From positions 19,421 through 83,420 of the forward strand of contig CAJOHE010000009.1 in assembly GCA_905234495.1 (NCBI GenBank): a stretch of 64,000 bases of DNA. Direction: 5' to 3'. Origin of the DNA: an uncultured Eubacterium sp. (GTDB taxonomy: Bacteria; Bacillota; Clostridia; Oscillospirales; Acutalibacteraceae). The notes beneath the pieces are model-generated. The model was given only the letters and a program-made list of their open reading frames with translations, searched no databases and was not told the origin of the DNA. This document shows positions 30,795-39,295 of the stretch, piece by piece; position 1 is the stretch's first letter, and the number at the start of each line of letters is the position of its first letter. A program made the translations under genes and the position numbers.

Positions 30795-31787
30795 TTATTT
30801 CTCTGTAAAGTAAATTTGCTTGCCACCGTTGAGGGTTATTTCGCCTTCAACGTTGGGACTTGTTTCGTCGAGCTCTTCGCAGGTTGCAAGTCCCTGGAAA
30901 ATCTTCTTTTCAAGGTCCTGCATCGTGCCGAGCTTAAAGGTTATTCTGCCGTCGTAAACAAGATAGTTGTTATTAAGCCCCGTGCTTGAAATGGCCGTGA
31001 ACTTATCAAAGCCCTTTTCCTTTATAATACCTGCAAGCTGAGCAAGACAGTCTGCAACGTTCTCATCGGTGAATTCTATTCTGTGGCCTATGTTGAGTTC
31101 GCCGTATTCGGCGTCCTTTATTTCCATTCCCGAGGAGGTTTCCCCTGCCGTTTCAAGAACCTTGAAATTGTCGTCAAGAAGAATGAACGTTCCGTCCTCG
31201 TTTGTGATGTAATATGCGGGTTCAACCTCTGTTATATTAATTACAATTTTATCGGGCAGCTTTCTCTTTATTTCCGCGTTGTAGATATACGGAAGATTTC
31301 TCTCAAGCATTTCCTTAGCGTTTTTCGTGTCGGACATAAAGAGGTTTTCGCCGACGTCTATCGTACACTGTGAAAGGATTTCCTCTGTTGAGTATCTCTC
31401 GTTGCCCTCAACGTTTACCGCGCTTATCTTGAAGAATACGGTAAGAGAGAGAACGACGCCCACGCCGAGAATTGTTACGGCGATGATGAACCATGTGAAG
31501 AGTTTTCTGATTGCGTTCTTCCTTTTTCTCTTCTTTGACTGAAGCTCCCTGCGCTCGGTACGGGTGAGGTTATCCTCTTCCGCTTTGCGCTGCGTCTTTT
31601 TCTTTGGTGCGTTCTTCGGTGCATTTTTGCGCTCTCTTGACCGCTTTGCAAGGTCCTGCTGCTTTTTGTACGCAGTTGTGTCGCGGTAAATCTTCGGCGG
31701 TTCAAGACCGAGGTCGTTTAACTCGGTTTTTCTTTCAGCGTCCGACCGCTTCTTTTGAGTTGTGGTCTTTTTCTTTTCCTTCTTCAT
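30795..31787 (-). CDS. Cell division protein FtsQ/DivIB
   Basis: 330 residues. A long basic cytosolic tail (about 1-90, rich in Lys, Arg and Gln) is followed by one membrane helix (FTWFIIAVTILGVGVVLSL). The extracellular POTRA domain begins ISAVNVEGNERYSTEEILSQ, and the FtsQ-type beta domain includes VINITEVEPAYYITNEDGTFILLDD. FtsQ/DivIB bridges the early and late divisome at the septum, with FtsL and FtsB/DivIC. The start lies inside the 3' end of murA, a 53-bp overlap. AGAGGAT upstream of the ATG supports it. Confidence 0.9.
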   Translation of the reverse strand: MKKEKKKTTTQKKRSDAERKTELNDLGLEPPKIYRDTTAYKKQQDLAKRSRERKNAPKNAPKKKTQRKAEEDNLTRTERRELQSKKRKRKNAIRKLFTWFIIAVTILGVGVVLSLTVFFKISAVNVEGNERYSTEEILSQCTIDVGENLFMSDTKNAKEMLERNLPYIYNAEIKRKLPDKIVINITEVEPAYYITNEDGTFILLDDNFKVLETAGETSSGMEIKDAEYGELNIGHRIEFTDENVADCLAQLAGIIKEKGFDKFTAISSTGLNNNYLVYDGRITFKLGTMQDLEKKIFQGLATCEELDETSPNVEGEITLNGGKQIYFTEK

Positions 31788-33042
31788 AATATATCCTCTT
31801 TATATCGGCGCCGAGAAGCGCAAGCTTTTCATCAAACCTCTCGTATCCCCTGTCGATATATTCAATATTATTTACCGTTGATTTTCCCTTTGCGCTGAGC
31901 GCCGCTATTACAAGAGCCGCGCCGCCTCTGAGGTCGCACGCCGTAACGTCAGCCCCCTTCAGGTGTCTTGTTCCCTGAATTTTCAGCGTAGAATTTTCCG
32001 CGGAAATATTCGCGCCGAATTTCTCAAGCTCTTTTGCAAAGAGAAATCTTTTTTCAAAAACCGTCTCTTTTATTACCGACGTTCCCCGCGAACGGCAGAG
32101 AGCCGCGCAAAGCATGGGCTGACTGTCCGTCGGGAAGCCGGGATACGGTTTTGTTTCGAGAGTGCCTATCGTTCTGGGCGGCGTTTTCTTACTAACCATA
32201 AGCACGTCGCCGCCGACCGTCATCGAGCAGCCGAGTTTGTTGAAAACAGAAACAATCGGCACAAGATGCGAAAGCCTTACGTTTTTCATAACGACGCTTC
32301 CGCCGCAAGCCGCGCAGGCGCTCATATAGGTTGAGGCAACAATCCTGTCGGGGATGACCGTGTGCTCTGTACCGTGCAGGGATTTCACGCCGTCAATTCT
32401 GATGACGTATTCCCCCGCGCCCCTGATTCTTGCGCCCGCTTTGTTGAGAAAATCCGCAAGGTCCGCAATCTCGGGTTCCCTTGCGGCGTTGATTATTGTT
32501 GTTGTGCCCCCGACTAAGACCGAGGCGAGAATTATATTCTCTGTCGCGCCCACGCTCGGGAAAGGAAGCTTTATCTCTTCACCGAGAAGCCGCGGCGCAG
32601 TTGCGATAATTCTTTCGTCGCTTTGAAAGAATTCCGCGCCGAGGTCGGAAAGCGCGTTAATATGAAGGTCAATAGGTCTTTCGCCTATTCTGCAGCCGCC
32701 CGGAAGATTCACCTTAGCGCTGTGAAGCCTTCCGAGAAGTGCGCCGAGGAAGAGAACCGACGAGCGCATTTTATCAGCATATCGGATATCCGTCGCATCC
32801 GACGATATATTTTCGGCATTTACAGTCGCCGTTTTGCCGTCGTACTCAACCTTACAGCCGAGACCTTCAAGTATTCTGAAAGTGTAAAGAATATCGGTGA
32901 GCTTCGGACAGTTATGTATAACCGCGGTGCCGTTTATCAGCACGCATGCCGCGAGTATCGGAAGGGCTGAGTTTTTTGCCCCGTCAAGAGTTATCTCGCC
33001 GAATAGTTTTTGCCCGCCGTTAATCTCAAATCTTTCCACCAA
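31735..33042 (-). CDS. murA: UDP-N-acetylglucosamine 1-carboxyvinyltransferase
   Basis: 435 residues. It transfers enolpyruvate from PEP to UDP-GlcNAc, the first committed step of peptidoglycan synthesis. Lys23 and Asn24 in LDGAKNSALP bind substrate; the catalytic Cys117 is in LPGGCRIGERPIDLH, so the enzyme should be fosfomycin sensitive by that residue. Six repeat units make the two-domain fold. The C-terminal tail (YEEGKEKDHNSKEAVGR) runs about 18 residues past the usual end near DRGYERFDEKL and overlaps ftsQ. It lies between murG and ftsQ in the cluster. Confidence 0.95.
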   Translation of the reverse strand: MVERFEINGGQKLFGEITLDGAKNSALPILAACVLINGTAVIHNCPKLTDILYTFRILEGLGCKVEYDGKTATVNAENISSDATDIRYADKMRSSVLFLGALLGRLHSAKVNLPGGCRIGERPIDLHINALSDLGAEFFQSDERIIATAPRLLGEEIKLPFPSVGATENIILASVLVGGTTTIINAAREPEIADLADFLNKAGARIRGAGEYVIRIDGVKSLHGTEHTVIPDRIVASTYMSACAACGGSVVMKNVRLSHLVPIVSVFNKLGCSMTVGGDVLMVSKKTPPRTIGTLETKPYPGFPTDSQPMLCAALCRSRGTSVIKETVFEKRFLFAKELEKFGANISAENSTLKIQGTRHLKGADVTACDLRGGAALVIAALSAKGKSTVNNIEYIDRGYERFDEKLALLGADIKRIYYEEGKEKDHNSKEAVGR

Positions 33043-33081
33043 ATCACCTCTGCACCATATTATGCAGGGGTGATGTTTTTG

Positions 33082-34200
33082 TTATTTTACAAGCGAGAGG
33101 ATGATTTCGGCAATCTTTTCGCGTGAATTGAGGATTGCCATAGCCTTTGCGTTCTTCTCTGTTTCGTGAAGCTTATCCGTGTCGGAAAGAAGCTCGTCAA
33201 TCATATTTGAAAGCGACTCGCCCGATAAATCCTTTTCCTCAAGGATGAAGCCAGCGTCTCTGTTTACAAGCGCCATAGCGTTGTGGAACTGATGATTCTC
33301 GGCAACGTAGGGTGACGGAATCAGGATTGAAGCCTTGCCCATCGCCTCTATCTCACTGAGGGACGACGCGCCCGCCCTGCCTATAACAAGGTCAGCCGCC
33401 GCCATACAAACGTCCATATTGTCTATGTACTGCCTTACCTCGACAGTACCCTTCTTACCGTTTTCAAAGCCCTCGGCTTCAAACTTTTCAAGATACTCGC
33501 CGCCGTTTGTGCCTACCGAGTGAATGTGGCAGTATTTGCCGCTTTCGGCAGAGTCGAGAAGAATCGGGAACATCGCCTCGTTGAGGGGCGCTGCGCCGAG
33601 TGAGCCGCCAAAGGAAAGAACGAGAAGCTTATCGTCGGGAATGCCGAGCTCTTTTCTTGCCTCGGCTTTGTCAGCCTTTAAAAGCTCGCCCCTTACGGGA
33701 AGTCCCGTTACAACGCACTCGCCATTTATCTCAAGGTGATTTTTCGCATCCTCAACCGTGAGCATTACCTTGTCGACCTGCTTGGCGAGGGTTTTGTTTG
33801 TGATGCCGGGATATGCGTTTTGCTCGTGGATACAGGTCGGTATGCCGAGCTTTACCGCTTCCTGCAAAACGGGTCCCGAAACGTAGCCGCCGAAGCCTAC
33901 TGCAACGTCGGGTCTGAAGTCTTCGATAATCTTTTTGCTCTCGCCCGTTGACTTGATTATTCTTGTAACGGTCTTGAGGTTATGGGTTATCGCCTTTGGT
34001 GAGAACGACCTTTTGAAGCCCGAAATGTCAATGGTTCTGAAATCAAAGCCTGCGTTAGGAACAAGCCTTGCTTCCATATGGTCAGCCGTGCCGATGAAGA
34101 GAATCTCGGCGTCGGGATTTGTCTCTCTGATGTATGAGGCAACTGCAAGAGCGGGATTGATGTGCCCCGCCGTGCCGCCTGTTGCAAATAAAACTTTCAT
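33082..34200 (-). CDS. murG: UDP-GlcNAc-lipid I glycosyltransferase MurG
   Basis: 372 residues from the ATG at 34198-34200 with AAAAGGTGC upstream; the 14 in-frame residues before it overlap ftsW. It begins MKVLFATGGTAGHINPALAVAS, the GGTxGH donor-binding loop (Ala in the fourth place, where Gly is usual). Other marks are HEQNAYPG, SFGGSLGA and GRAGASSLSEIEAMGKASILIPSP. It adds GlcNAc to lipid I on the inner face of the membrane to give lipid II. It starts 1 bp after the ftsW stop and ends 40 bp before murA. Confidence 0.96.
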   Translation of the reverse strand: MKVLFATGGTAGHINPALAVASYIRETNPDAEILFIGTADHMEARLVPNAGFDFRTIDISGFKRSFSPKAITHNLKTVTRIIKSTGESKKIIEDFRPDVAVGFGGYVSGPVLQEAVKLGIPTCIHEQNAYPGITNKTLAKQVDKVMLTVEDAKNHLEINGECVVTGLPVRGELLKADKAEARKELGIPDDKLLVLSFGGSLGAAPLNEAMFPILLDSAESGKYCHIHSVGTNGGEYLEKFEAEGFENGKKGTVEVRQYIDNMDVCMAAADLVIGRAGASSLSEIEAMGKASILIPSPYVAENHQFHNAMALVNRDAGFILEEKDLSGESLSNMIDELLSDTDKLHETEKNAKAMAILNSREKIAEIILSLVK

Positions 34201-34201
34201 A

Positions 34202-35404
34202 CTATTGCACCTTTTCCTGACTTGATTTTCGCGATATCGCAAGCACCACGCCTATCTCAAACAGAAGCATCATCAGCGACGTGCCGCCGTATGAGAAAAA
34301 CGGAAGGGCGATACCCGTGTTCGGCAGAGTATCCGTTACAACGAGGATATTGAGTCCCACCTGTATGCCTATCTGCGATACGATGCCTATAACGATGAGG
34401 GCTGCAAACTTGTCGTGACATTTTGAGGCGATGTAGAAACCGCGAATCACGAGGGCCGCAAAGAGAATTATTATAATTGCGGCGCCGAGAAAGCCGAGTT
34501 CCTCGCACACTATTGAGAAAATGAAGTCGTTTTGCGGCTCGGAAACGTAGAGATATTTCTGCTTTGAGTTGCCGAGACCTACGCCGAGTATTCCGCCCGA
34601 GCCGATTGCGTAGAGAGAATTGTTTGTCTGCCATCTCTTGTCGCCCGGGGAATAGCTCTTGTCAAGCCACGCCTTGATTCTTTCGCCCGCGTAGCTTTCA
34701 AGCATATCGGGGAAGGAAATAACAACGATTATCGCAAGCACGACAAGCGCCGCGCCGAAGGCGAAAAGTCGCCAGTCGCTTCCGCCTGCGAACATAAGCG
34801 TTGCGCCGATTAAAAACATCAGTATCACGCAGGACATATGATGCTCAAGGAAAATCAGCGCGCAGAAGCCGCCTATCAGAATAAGAGGATAGATGATTCC
34901 CTCTTTGAGCTTTTTCATCCTTTTATAGTTTTTGTTGATATAGTAGGCAAGTGAAATTATCAGGGTAAACTTTGCAAGGTCGGAAGGCTGAAAGGTCAGA
35001 CCGCCGGGAAGCGGAATGAACCTCTTGAAGTCGCTTCCGTCAGCGCCGCCGAGACTCGTGTGGAAGAACAGCACGAGAATAAGCAGAAGCACCGTAAATA
35101 TAAGAAGCGGTCTTACTACAACCTTGAGGTATTTGTAATTTATCTTCGACATAGCGAACATCGCGATTATGCCGACTATTGCAAACATAAACTGTCTTAT
35201 AAAAAAGTAATACGAATTGTGGTCCCTGTTATAGTAGGCATAGGGATATGACGCAGAAAAGAGCATTATCAGACCGAAGGTCAAAAGCGCAATCGTGAGC
35301 GCAAGAAACGGTATATCTATGCTGCCCGTAACAAAGAAATTCGGGAACATAGTTTTGAATTTCCGCGACTTTGAAATGATTTTTTCGTCGTTGCTTTTTG
35401 GCAC
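34202..35404 (-). CDS. ftsW: SEDS-family peptidoglycan polymerase FtsW
   Basis: 400 residues, ten membrane segments. It contains GLIMLFSASYPYAYYN near the N-terminus, HMSCVILM, the SEDS catalytic-Asp region, GSGGILGVGLGNSKQKYLYVSEPQNDFIFSIVCEELGFLG and, near the end, FSYGGTSLMMLLFEIGVVLAISR. SEDS proteins polymerise lipid II with a class B PBP; here the partner is most likely the PBP at 39296. Position between mraY and murG, where spoVE or ftsW sits in relatives, makes this ftsW rather than rodA. A SpoVE role in spore cortex cannot be excluded. Confidence 0.92.
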   Translation of the reverse strand: MPKSNDEKIISKSRKFKTMFPNFFVTGSIDIPFLALTIALLTFGLIMLFSASYPYAYYNRDHNSYYFFIRQFMFAIVGIIAMFAMSKINYKYLKVVVRPLLIFTVLLLILVLFFHTSLGGADGSDFKRFIPLPGGLTFQPSDLAKFTLIISLAYYINKNYKRMKKLKEGIIYPLILIGGFCALIFLEHHMSCVILMFLIGATLMFAGGSDWRLFAFGAALVVLAIIVVISFPDMLESYAGERIKAWLDKSYSPGDKRWQTNNSLYAIGSGGILGVGLGNSKQKYLYVSEPQNDFIFSIVCEELGFLGAAIIIILFAALVIRGFYIASKCHDKFAALIVIGIVSQIGIQVGLNILVVTDTLPNTGIALPFFSYGGTSLMMLLFEIGVVLAISRKSSQEKVQ

Positions 35405-35437
35405 AGTAACACTCCTTTCGTAATTTGTTAAGTAAGA

Positions 35438-36478
35438 TTATGCGAAATACATAAGTACCACGCTGATTGCACAGCCCACGAGATTTACAAGCGAGAACAC
35501 AACGCAGATTTTCTTTTCCTTCCAGCCGCACATCTCGAAATGGTGGTGGATGGGCGCCATCTTGAATATTCTCTTACCGTGGGTGAGCTTGAAATAGCCT
35601 ATCTGGATAATATCGCTCATGGTCTCGCAAACGTAAACGATGCCTGCAAAGAGAAGGATGAGCGGGCATTTGCACATATAGCCGAGAGCTACGACCATAC
35701 CGCCGAGGAAGAGAGAGCCCGTATCTCCCATAAAGGTTTTCGCGGGGTTCCAGTTCCAGCAGAGGAAGCCGAGCACACCACCCATAAGTGCGCCTGCGAA
35801 AAGCTGCTGACCGAGGTAGCCTTCAATTATACCGAGAAGGATGAAGGTCAGCGAAACCGTGAAGGTTACCGAGGAACAAAGTCCGTCGATGCCGTCGGTG
35901 AGATTTACGGAATTAACCGTTCCGTAGATGATGAAAATTGAGATGAGCCAGAACACAACGATGAGGAAGGGATTCTTCTCAAAGCATACCGTGCCTAAAA
36001 ACGGAATGTTCCACGTTGTGTTGTGGGAAAACCAGAGGGTTGCAACGTAGCCCACGGTCATAACGAGCTGACCGAGAGTTTTCTGTTTTGCCGAAAGTCC
36101 CTCGTTTCTCTTGAGCTTGATTTTGATGAAGTCGTCCGTAAAGCCGACAAGTCCGAAGCCGAGAGCGAGAATAAGACCTGCGATGATGAGAACTATATCG
36201 CTTTTCGGGAAGAGCGGAAGAAAATCGGACGTGAGCTTCGTGCCCGTGAGATATGCGGTAAGGCAGCAGCCGATAATTGAAACGGTTATGCCGATGATGA
36301 ACATTATGCCGCCCATATTCGGCGTGCCCTGCTTTGACTTGTGCCACGACGGTCCTATCTCAAGAATCGTCTGACCGAATTTAAGCTTTCTGAGCCACGG
36401 GATAACAATAAAGCCGAGCGCACCCGTTATCGCAAATGAAACAAATATTGAGATGATTAAAAGGATTGTAGTATTCAT
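35438..36478 (-). CDS. mraY: Phospho-MurNAc-pentapeptide transferase MraY
   Basis: 346 residues from the ATG at 36476-36478, which overlaps the murF stop by 4 bp (ATGA); the start four codons upstream is rejected. About ten membrane segments, with GTPNMGGIMFIIG, DDFIKIKLKRNEGLSAKQK, NLTDGIDGL and FMGDTGSLFLGG, plus the APIHHHFEMCGWKEKKI histidine motif. MraY moves phospho-MurNAc-pentapeptide from UDP onto undecaprenyl phosphate to make lipid I. The gene that usually follows, murD, is missing here. Confidence 0.97.
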   Translation of the reverse strand: MNTTILLIISIFVSFAITGALGFIVIPWLRKLKFGQTILEIGPSWHKSKQGTPNMGGIMFIIGITVSIIGCCLTAYLTGTKLTSDFLPLFPKSDIVLIIAGLILALGFGLVGFTDDFIKIKLKRNEGLSAKQKTLGQLVMTVGYVATLWFSHNTTWNIPFLGTVCFEKNPFLIVVFWLISIFIIYGTVNSVNLTDGIDGLCSSVTFTVSLTFILLGIIEGYLGQQLFAGALMGGVLGFLCWNWNPAKTFMGDTGSLFLGGMVVALGYMCKCPLILLFAGIVYVCETMSDIIQIGYFKLTHGKRIFKMAPIHHHFEMCGWKEKKICVVFSLVNLVGCAISVVLMYFA

Positions 36479-37833
36479 TTCTTTTCCCACCTGTCATATA
36501 AACTATGGATTACTTCCTCAAGCTTCATACCTCTTGACGCCTTGAAAATCACCGCGTCGCCGTCCCTTATCTCGCCGATAAGCTTTTCGGTCAAAGCCTT
36601 TTTATTTTCAAAGTAGTAAACCTTTGTTTTATATTCTTCGCACGCCTTTGCCATATGCTTTGAAGCCTCGCCGCAACAGAAAAGATAATCTATGCCGTTT
36701 TCACCGACGAGCCTGCCGACCTCGGCGTGAGCCCTGTCCGAGTAGTCTCCGAGCTCAAGCATATCGGAAAGCACCGCGATTTTTCTTTTGCCCTGAGTGT
36801 TTGCAAGGGTATTTATCGCCGCTCTCATTGAGTCGGGGCTTGCGTTGTAGCAGTCCTCGATGCAGGTTATGCCGCCGAGCTTAACCGTCTTCTGCCGCAT
36901 TCCCTCGGGAACGTATTCGCCGAGAGCCTTTGCGCAGAGTCCGGGCTCGATATCGAGGTAGTAACCAACGGCAAACGCCGAGAGAGCGTTATATACGTTG
37001 TGAATTCCTATCGTGGGGATTCTTACCTTCTGTGTTTTGCCGAAGAAGCTGATTTCAAATTCCGTCGCGCCGTCATTTTCGGAGATGTTATTCGCAACGA
37101 AATCGCAGCTCTTGTCCTCAACCGAATAGAAGCGCACGTCGTAGTCGTCGTTTTTTACGGTTTTGAGAAGGTCGTTGTCGCCGTTTAAAATCAGGGGCGC
37201 GCCCTTTTTCAGTCCGTCGAGAAGCTCAAGCTTTGCTTTGAGTATTCCCTCTCTCGAGCCGAGGTTTTCTATGTGGGATACGCCGATGTTTGTAATCAGT
37301 CCCACCGTCGGCTTTGCCGCGAGCGTGAGCCTGTGGATTTCGCCGAAGTGGTTCATACCCATTTCGATGACCGCCGCCTCGGTTTTGCTGTCGATACTCA
37401 GAAGCATCCGGGGCAGACCAATCTCGTTATTGAGATTGCCGAGCGTTTTTATCGCATTGTACTTTGCGCTGACAACGAGGTAGGTGAATTCCTTTGTCGT
37501 CGTCTTGCCGACTGAACCCGTAAGACCTACGAGCGGGATGTCAAACTTTGAGCGGTAGTAGCCGCCGAGGTCAAGAAGCGCTTTTGAAGTGTCGGAAACC
37601 TTGACGTAGTTTCCCTCAAAGTCGGGCTCGTTATGTATCATAACTGCCGCCGCGCCCTTTTCCAGAGCTTCCGCTGCAAACTGATGAGCGTCAAAGCGCT
37701 CACCCTTAATGCAGATAAAAAGGCAGCCTTCCGTGATTTTTCTTGTATCAATGCAGACGCCGTTAATCTCGCAGTCGTTGTTATAAGAACCGTCGAGGGC
37801 TTCCGCAATTTCTTTTAAAGTCAGTTTTTCCAT
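36475..37833 (-). CDS. murF: UDP-MurNAc-tripeptide-D-Ala-D-Ala ligase
   Basis: 452 residues with the three Mur ligase domains. The ATP loop LTGSVGKTTTKEF is at about 104-116, with EMGMNHFGEIHRL and EDCYNASPDSMRAAI also typical of MurF. It adds D-Ala-D-Ala to the tripeptide precursor in the cytoplasm. Its ATG overlaps the murE stop by 1 bp (TAATG) and its stop overlaps the mraY start, so murE-murF-mraY are tightly coupled. The length is normal. Confidence 0.96.
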   Translation of the reverse strand: MEKLTLKEIAEALDGSYNNDCEINGVCIDTRKITEGCLFICIKGERFDAHQFAAEALEKGAAAVMIHNEPDFEGNYVKVSDTSKALLDLGGYYRSKFDIPLVGLTGSVGKTTTKEFTYLVVSAKYNAIKTLGNLNNEIGLPRMLLSIDSKTEAAVIEMGMNHFGEIHRLTLAAKPTVGLITNIGVSHIENLGSREGILKAKLELLDGLKKGAPLILNGDNDLLKTVKNDDYDVRFYSVEDKSCDFVANNISENDGATEFEISFFGKTQKVRIPTIGIHNVYNALSAFAVGYYLDIEPGLCAKALGEYVPEGMRQKTVKLGGITCIEDCYNASPDSMRAAINTLANTQGKRKIAVLSDMLELGDYSDRAHAEVGRLVGENGIDYLFCCGEASKHMAKACEEYKTKVYYFENKKALTEKLIGEIRDGDAVIFKASRGMKLEEVIHSLYDRWEKK

Positions 37834-39266
37834 TATCCTAAAATCTCTGCTACAGCTTCTCTTTCGTCAAAGTGGATTGTTCCCGTGGGTAAAATCTGAT
37901 ACGTTTCGTGTCCCTTGCCTGCGAGAAGGATTATGTCGTCCTTCTGTGCATGCTCGATTGCGTATCTGATTGCTTCCTTGCGGTTTGTCACAACCTCATA
38001 GGGTGTCGTTATATCCTTCATTCCCTCGAGAATATCATTTATGATTGCCTCGGGCTCTTCCGAGCGGGGGTTATCCGAGGTTACTACGCAGAAGTCCGAA
38101 AGCTCCGCTGCGATTTTGCCCATCTTCGGGCGCTTCGTTCTGTCCCTGTCGCCGCCGCAGCCGAAGAGCGTTACCACCCTGCCCTGCGCGATTTCCCTGA
38201 GGGATGAGATGATGTTCTCAAGTCCGTCGGGAGAATGGGCGTAGTCAATGATAATCGTGTAGTCCTTGCCGGGGGTGGGCACAACCTCGATTCTGCCCTT
38301 TACGCCCGAGGACATACTGATTGCCCTGAGCACGTCGTTGAACTCAATTCCGAGAGCGAGCGCGCAGCTTGCGGCACAGATTGAGTTGTAAACCGAGAAT
38401 CTGCCGGGAATCGGGCAGGAACATCTGCCGATGCCGTCGATTCCCACAAGCTCATACTCAACGCCGTCGGGTTTGAACTTAACGTTCTTTGCAACGTAGG
38501 TTGCGTCGTTTGTATTCACCGCGTAGGTTACAACCTTGTCGAAATCGAGTCCTTCAATAATTTTCAGACCGTGTTCGTCGTCGGCATTTGTAACCGCTAT
38601 ATCGCTGTTTTCAAAGAGGATTCTCTTTGCATTGAAATAGTTTTCCCAGGTCTTGTGGTAATCGAGATGGTCCTGAGTAAGGTTTGTGAACGCACCGACC
38701 GCAAAGCGGAGGCCGTTTACTCTTCCCTGTGCGAGAGCCTGAGAGGAAACCTCCATAACGCAGTACTCGCAGCCCTTTTCAACCATCTGGGCAAAGAGCT
38801 TCTGAAGCTCGTAGGGGTCGGGCGTGGTGAACTTTGCAGGGTAAACCTCGTCGCCTATCATATTCTGAACGGTGCCGATAAGTCCTACCTTATTGCCGGA
38901 ATTTTCAAGTATCTGCTTGATGATGAATGAGGTCGTCGTCTTTCCGTTTGTGCCGGTAAGACCGATGAGCTTAAGGCTCTTTGCGGGATTGCCGAAGAAA
39001 TTTGCGCAGATAAACGAGAATATCTGCCTCGTGTTTTCAACGAGCACTTGATTGGGCAAGCCCAAATCTCTCTCGACAACGACGCAGGCAGCGCCCTTTT
39101 CAAGCATTTCGGCTGCAACGCTGTGGCCGTCGAAAGCCGCGCCCTTTACGCATACAAAGAGCGAACCTTCCTTCACAAGTCTTGAGTCCTGAGAAACGTC
39201 AAGCACCTCGACATCATTGTAGCTGCCGATTACCTCAATGCCTTCAAGTATTTTTGATAATTTCAT
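37833..39266 (-). CDS. murE: UDP-MurNAc-Ala-D-Glu-meso-DAP ligase
   Basis: 477 residues. The ATP loop GLTGTNGKTTTSF is at about 103-114; the substrate-choosing motif DNPR is at 398-401, which marks addition of meso-diaminopimelate rather than lysine. MEVSSQAL, the carbamylated-lysine region and DYAHSPDGLENII are also seen. MurE adds the third residue of the stem peptide, so this organism probably has a DAP-type wall. It lies 29 bp downstream of the PBP gene and overlaps murF by 1 bp. Confidence 0.96.
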   Translation of the reverse strand: MKLSKILEGIEVIGSYNDVEVLDVSQDSRLVKEGSLFVCVKGAAFDGHSVAAEMLEKGAACVVVERDLGLPNQVLVENTRQIFSFICANFFGNPAKSLKLIGLTGTNGKTTTSFIIKQILENSGNKVGLIGTVQNMIGDEVYPAKFTTPDPYELQKLFAQMVEKGCEYCVMEVSSQALAQGRVNGLRFAVGAFTNLTQDHLDYHKTWENYFNAKRILFENSDIAVTNADDEHGLKIIEGLDFDKVVTYAVNTNDATYVAKNVKFKPDGVEYELVGIDGIGRCSCPIPGRFSVYNSICAASCALALGIEFNDVLRAISMSSGVKGRIEVVPTPGKDYTIIIDYAHSPDGLENIISSLREIAQGRVVTLFGCGGDRDRTKRPKMGKIAAELSDFCVVTSDNPRSEEPEAIINDILEGMKDITTPYEVVTNRKEAIRYAIEHAQKDDIILLAGKGHETYQILPTGTIHFDEREAVAEILG

Positions 39267-39295
39267 ATTACCACTCCCCTGCAGTAAATATATCG

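Noticed and set aside
35405..35437. Place for murD between mraY and ftsW
   Set aside because: Only 33 bp, with no coding capacity and no remnant seen.
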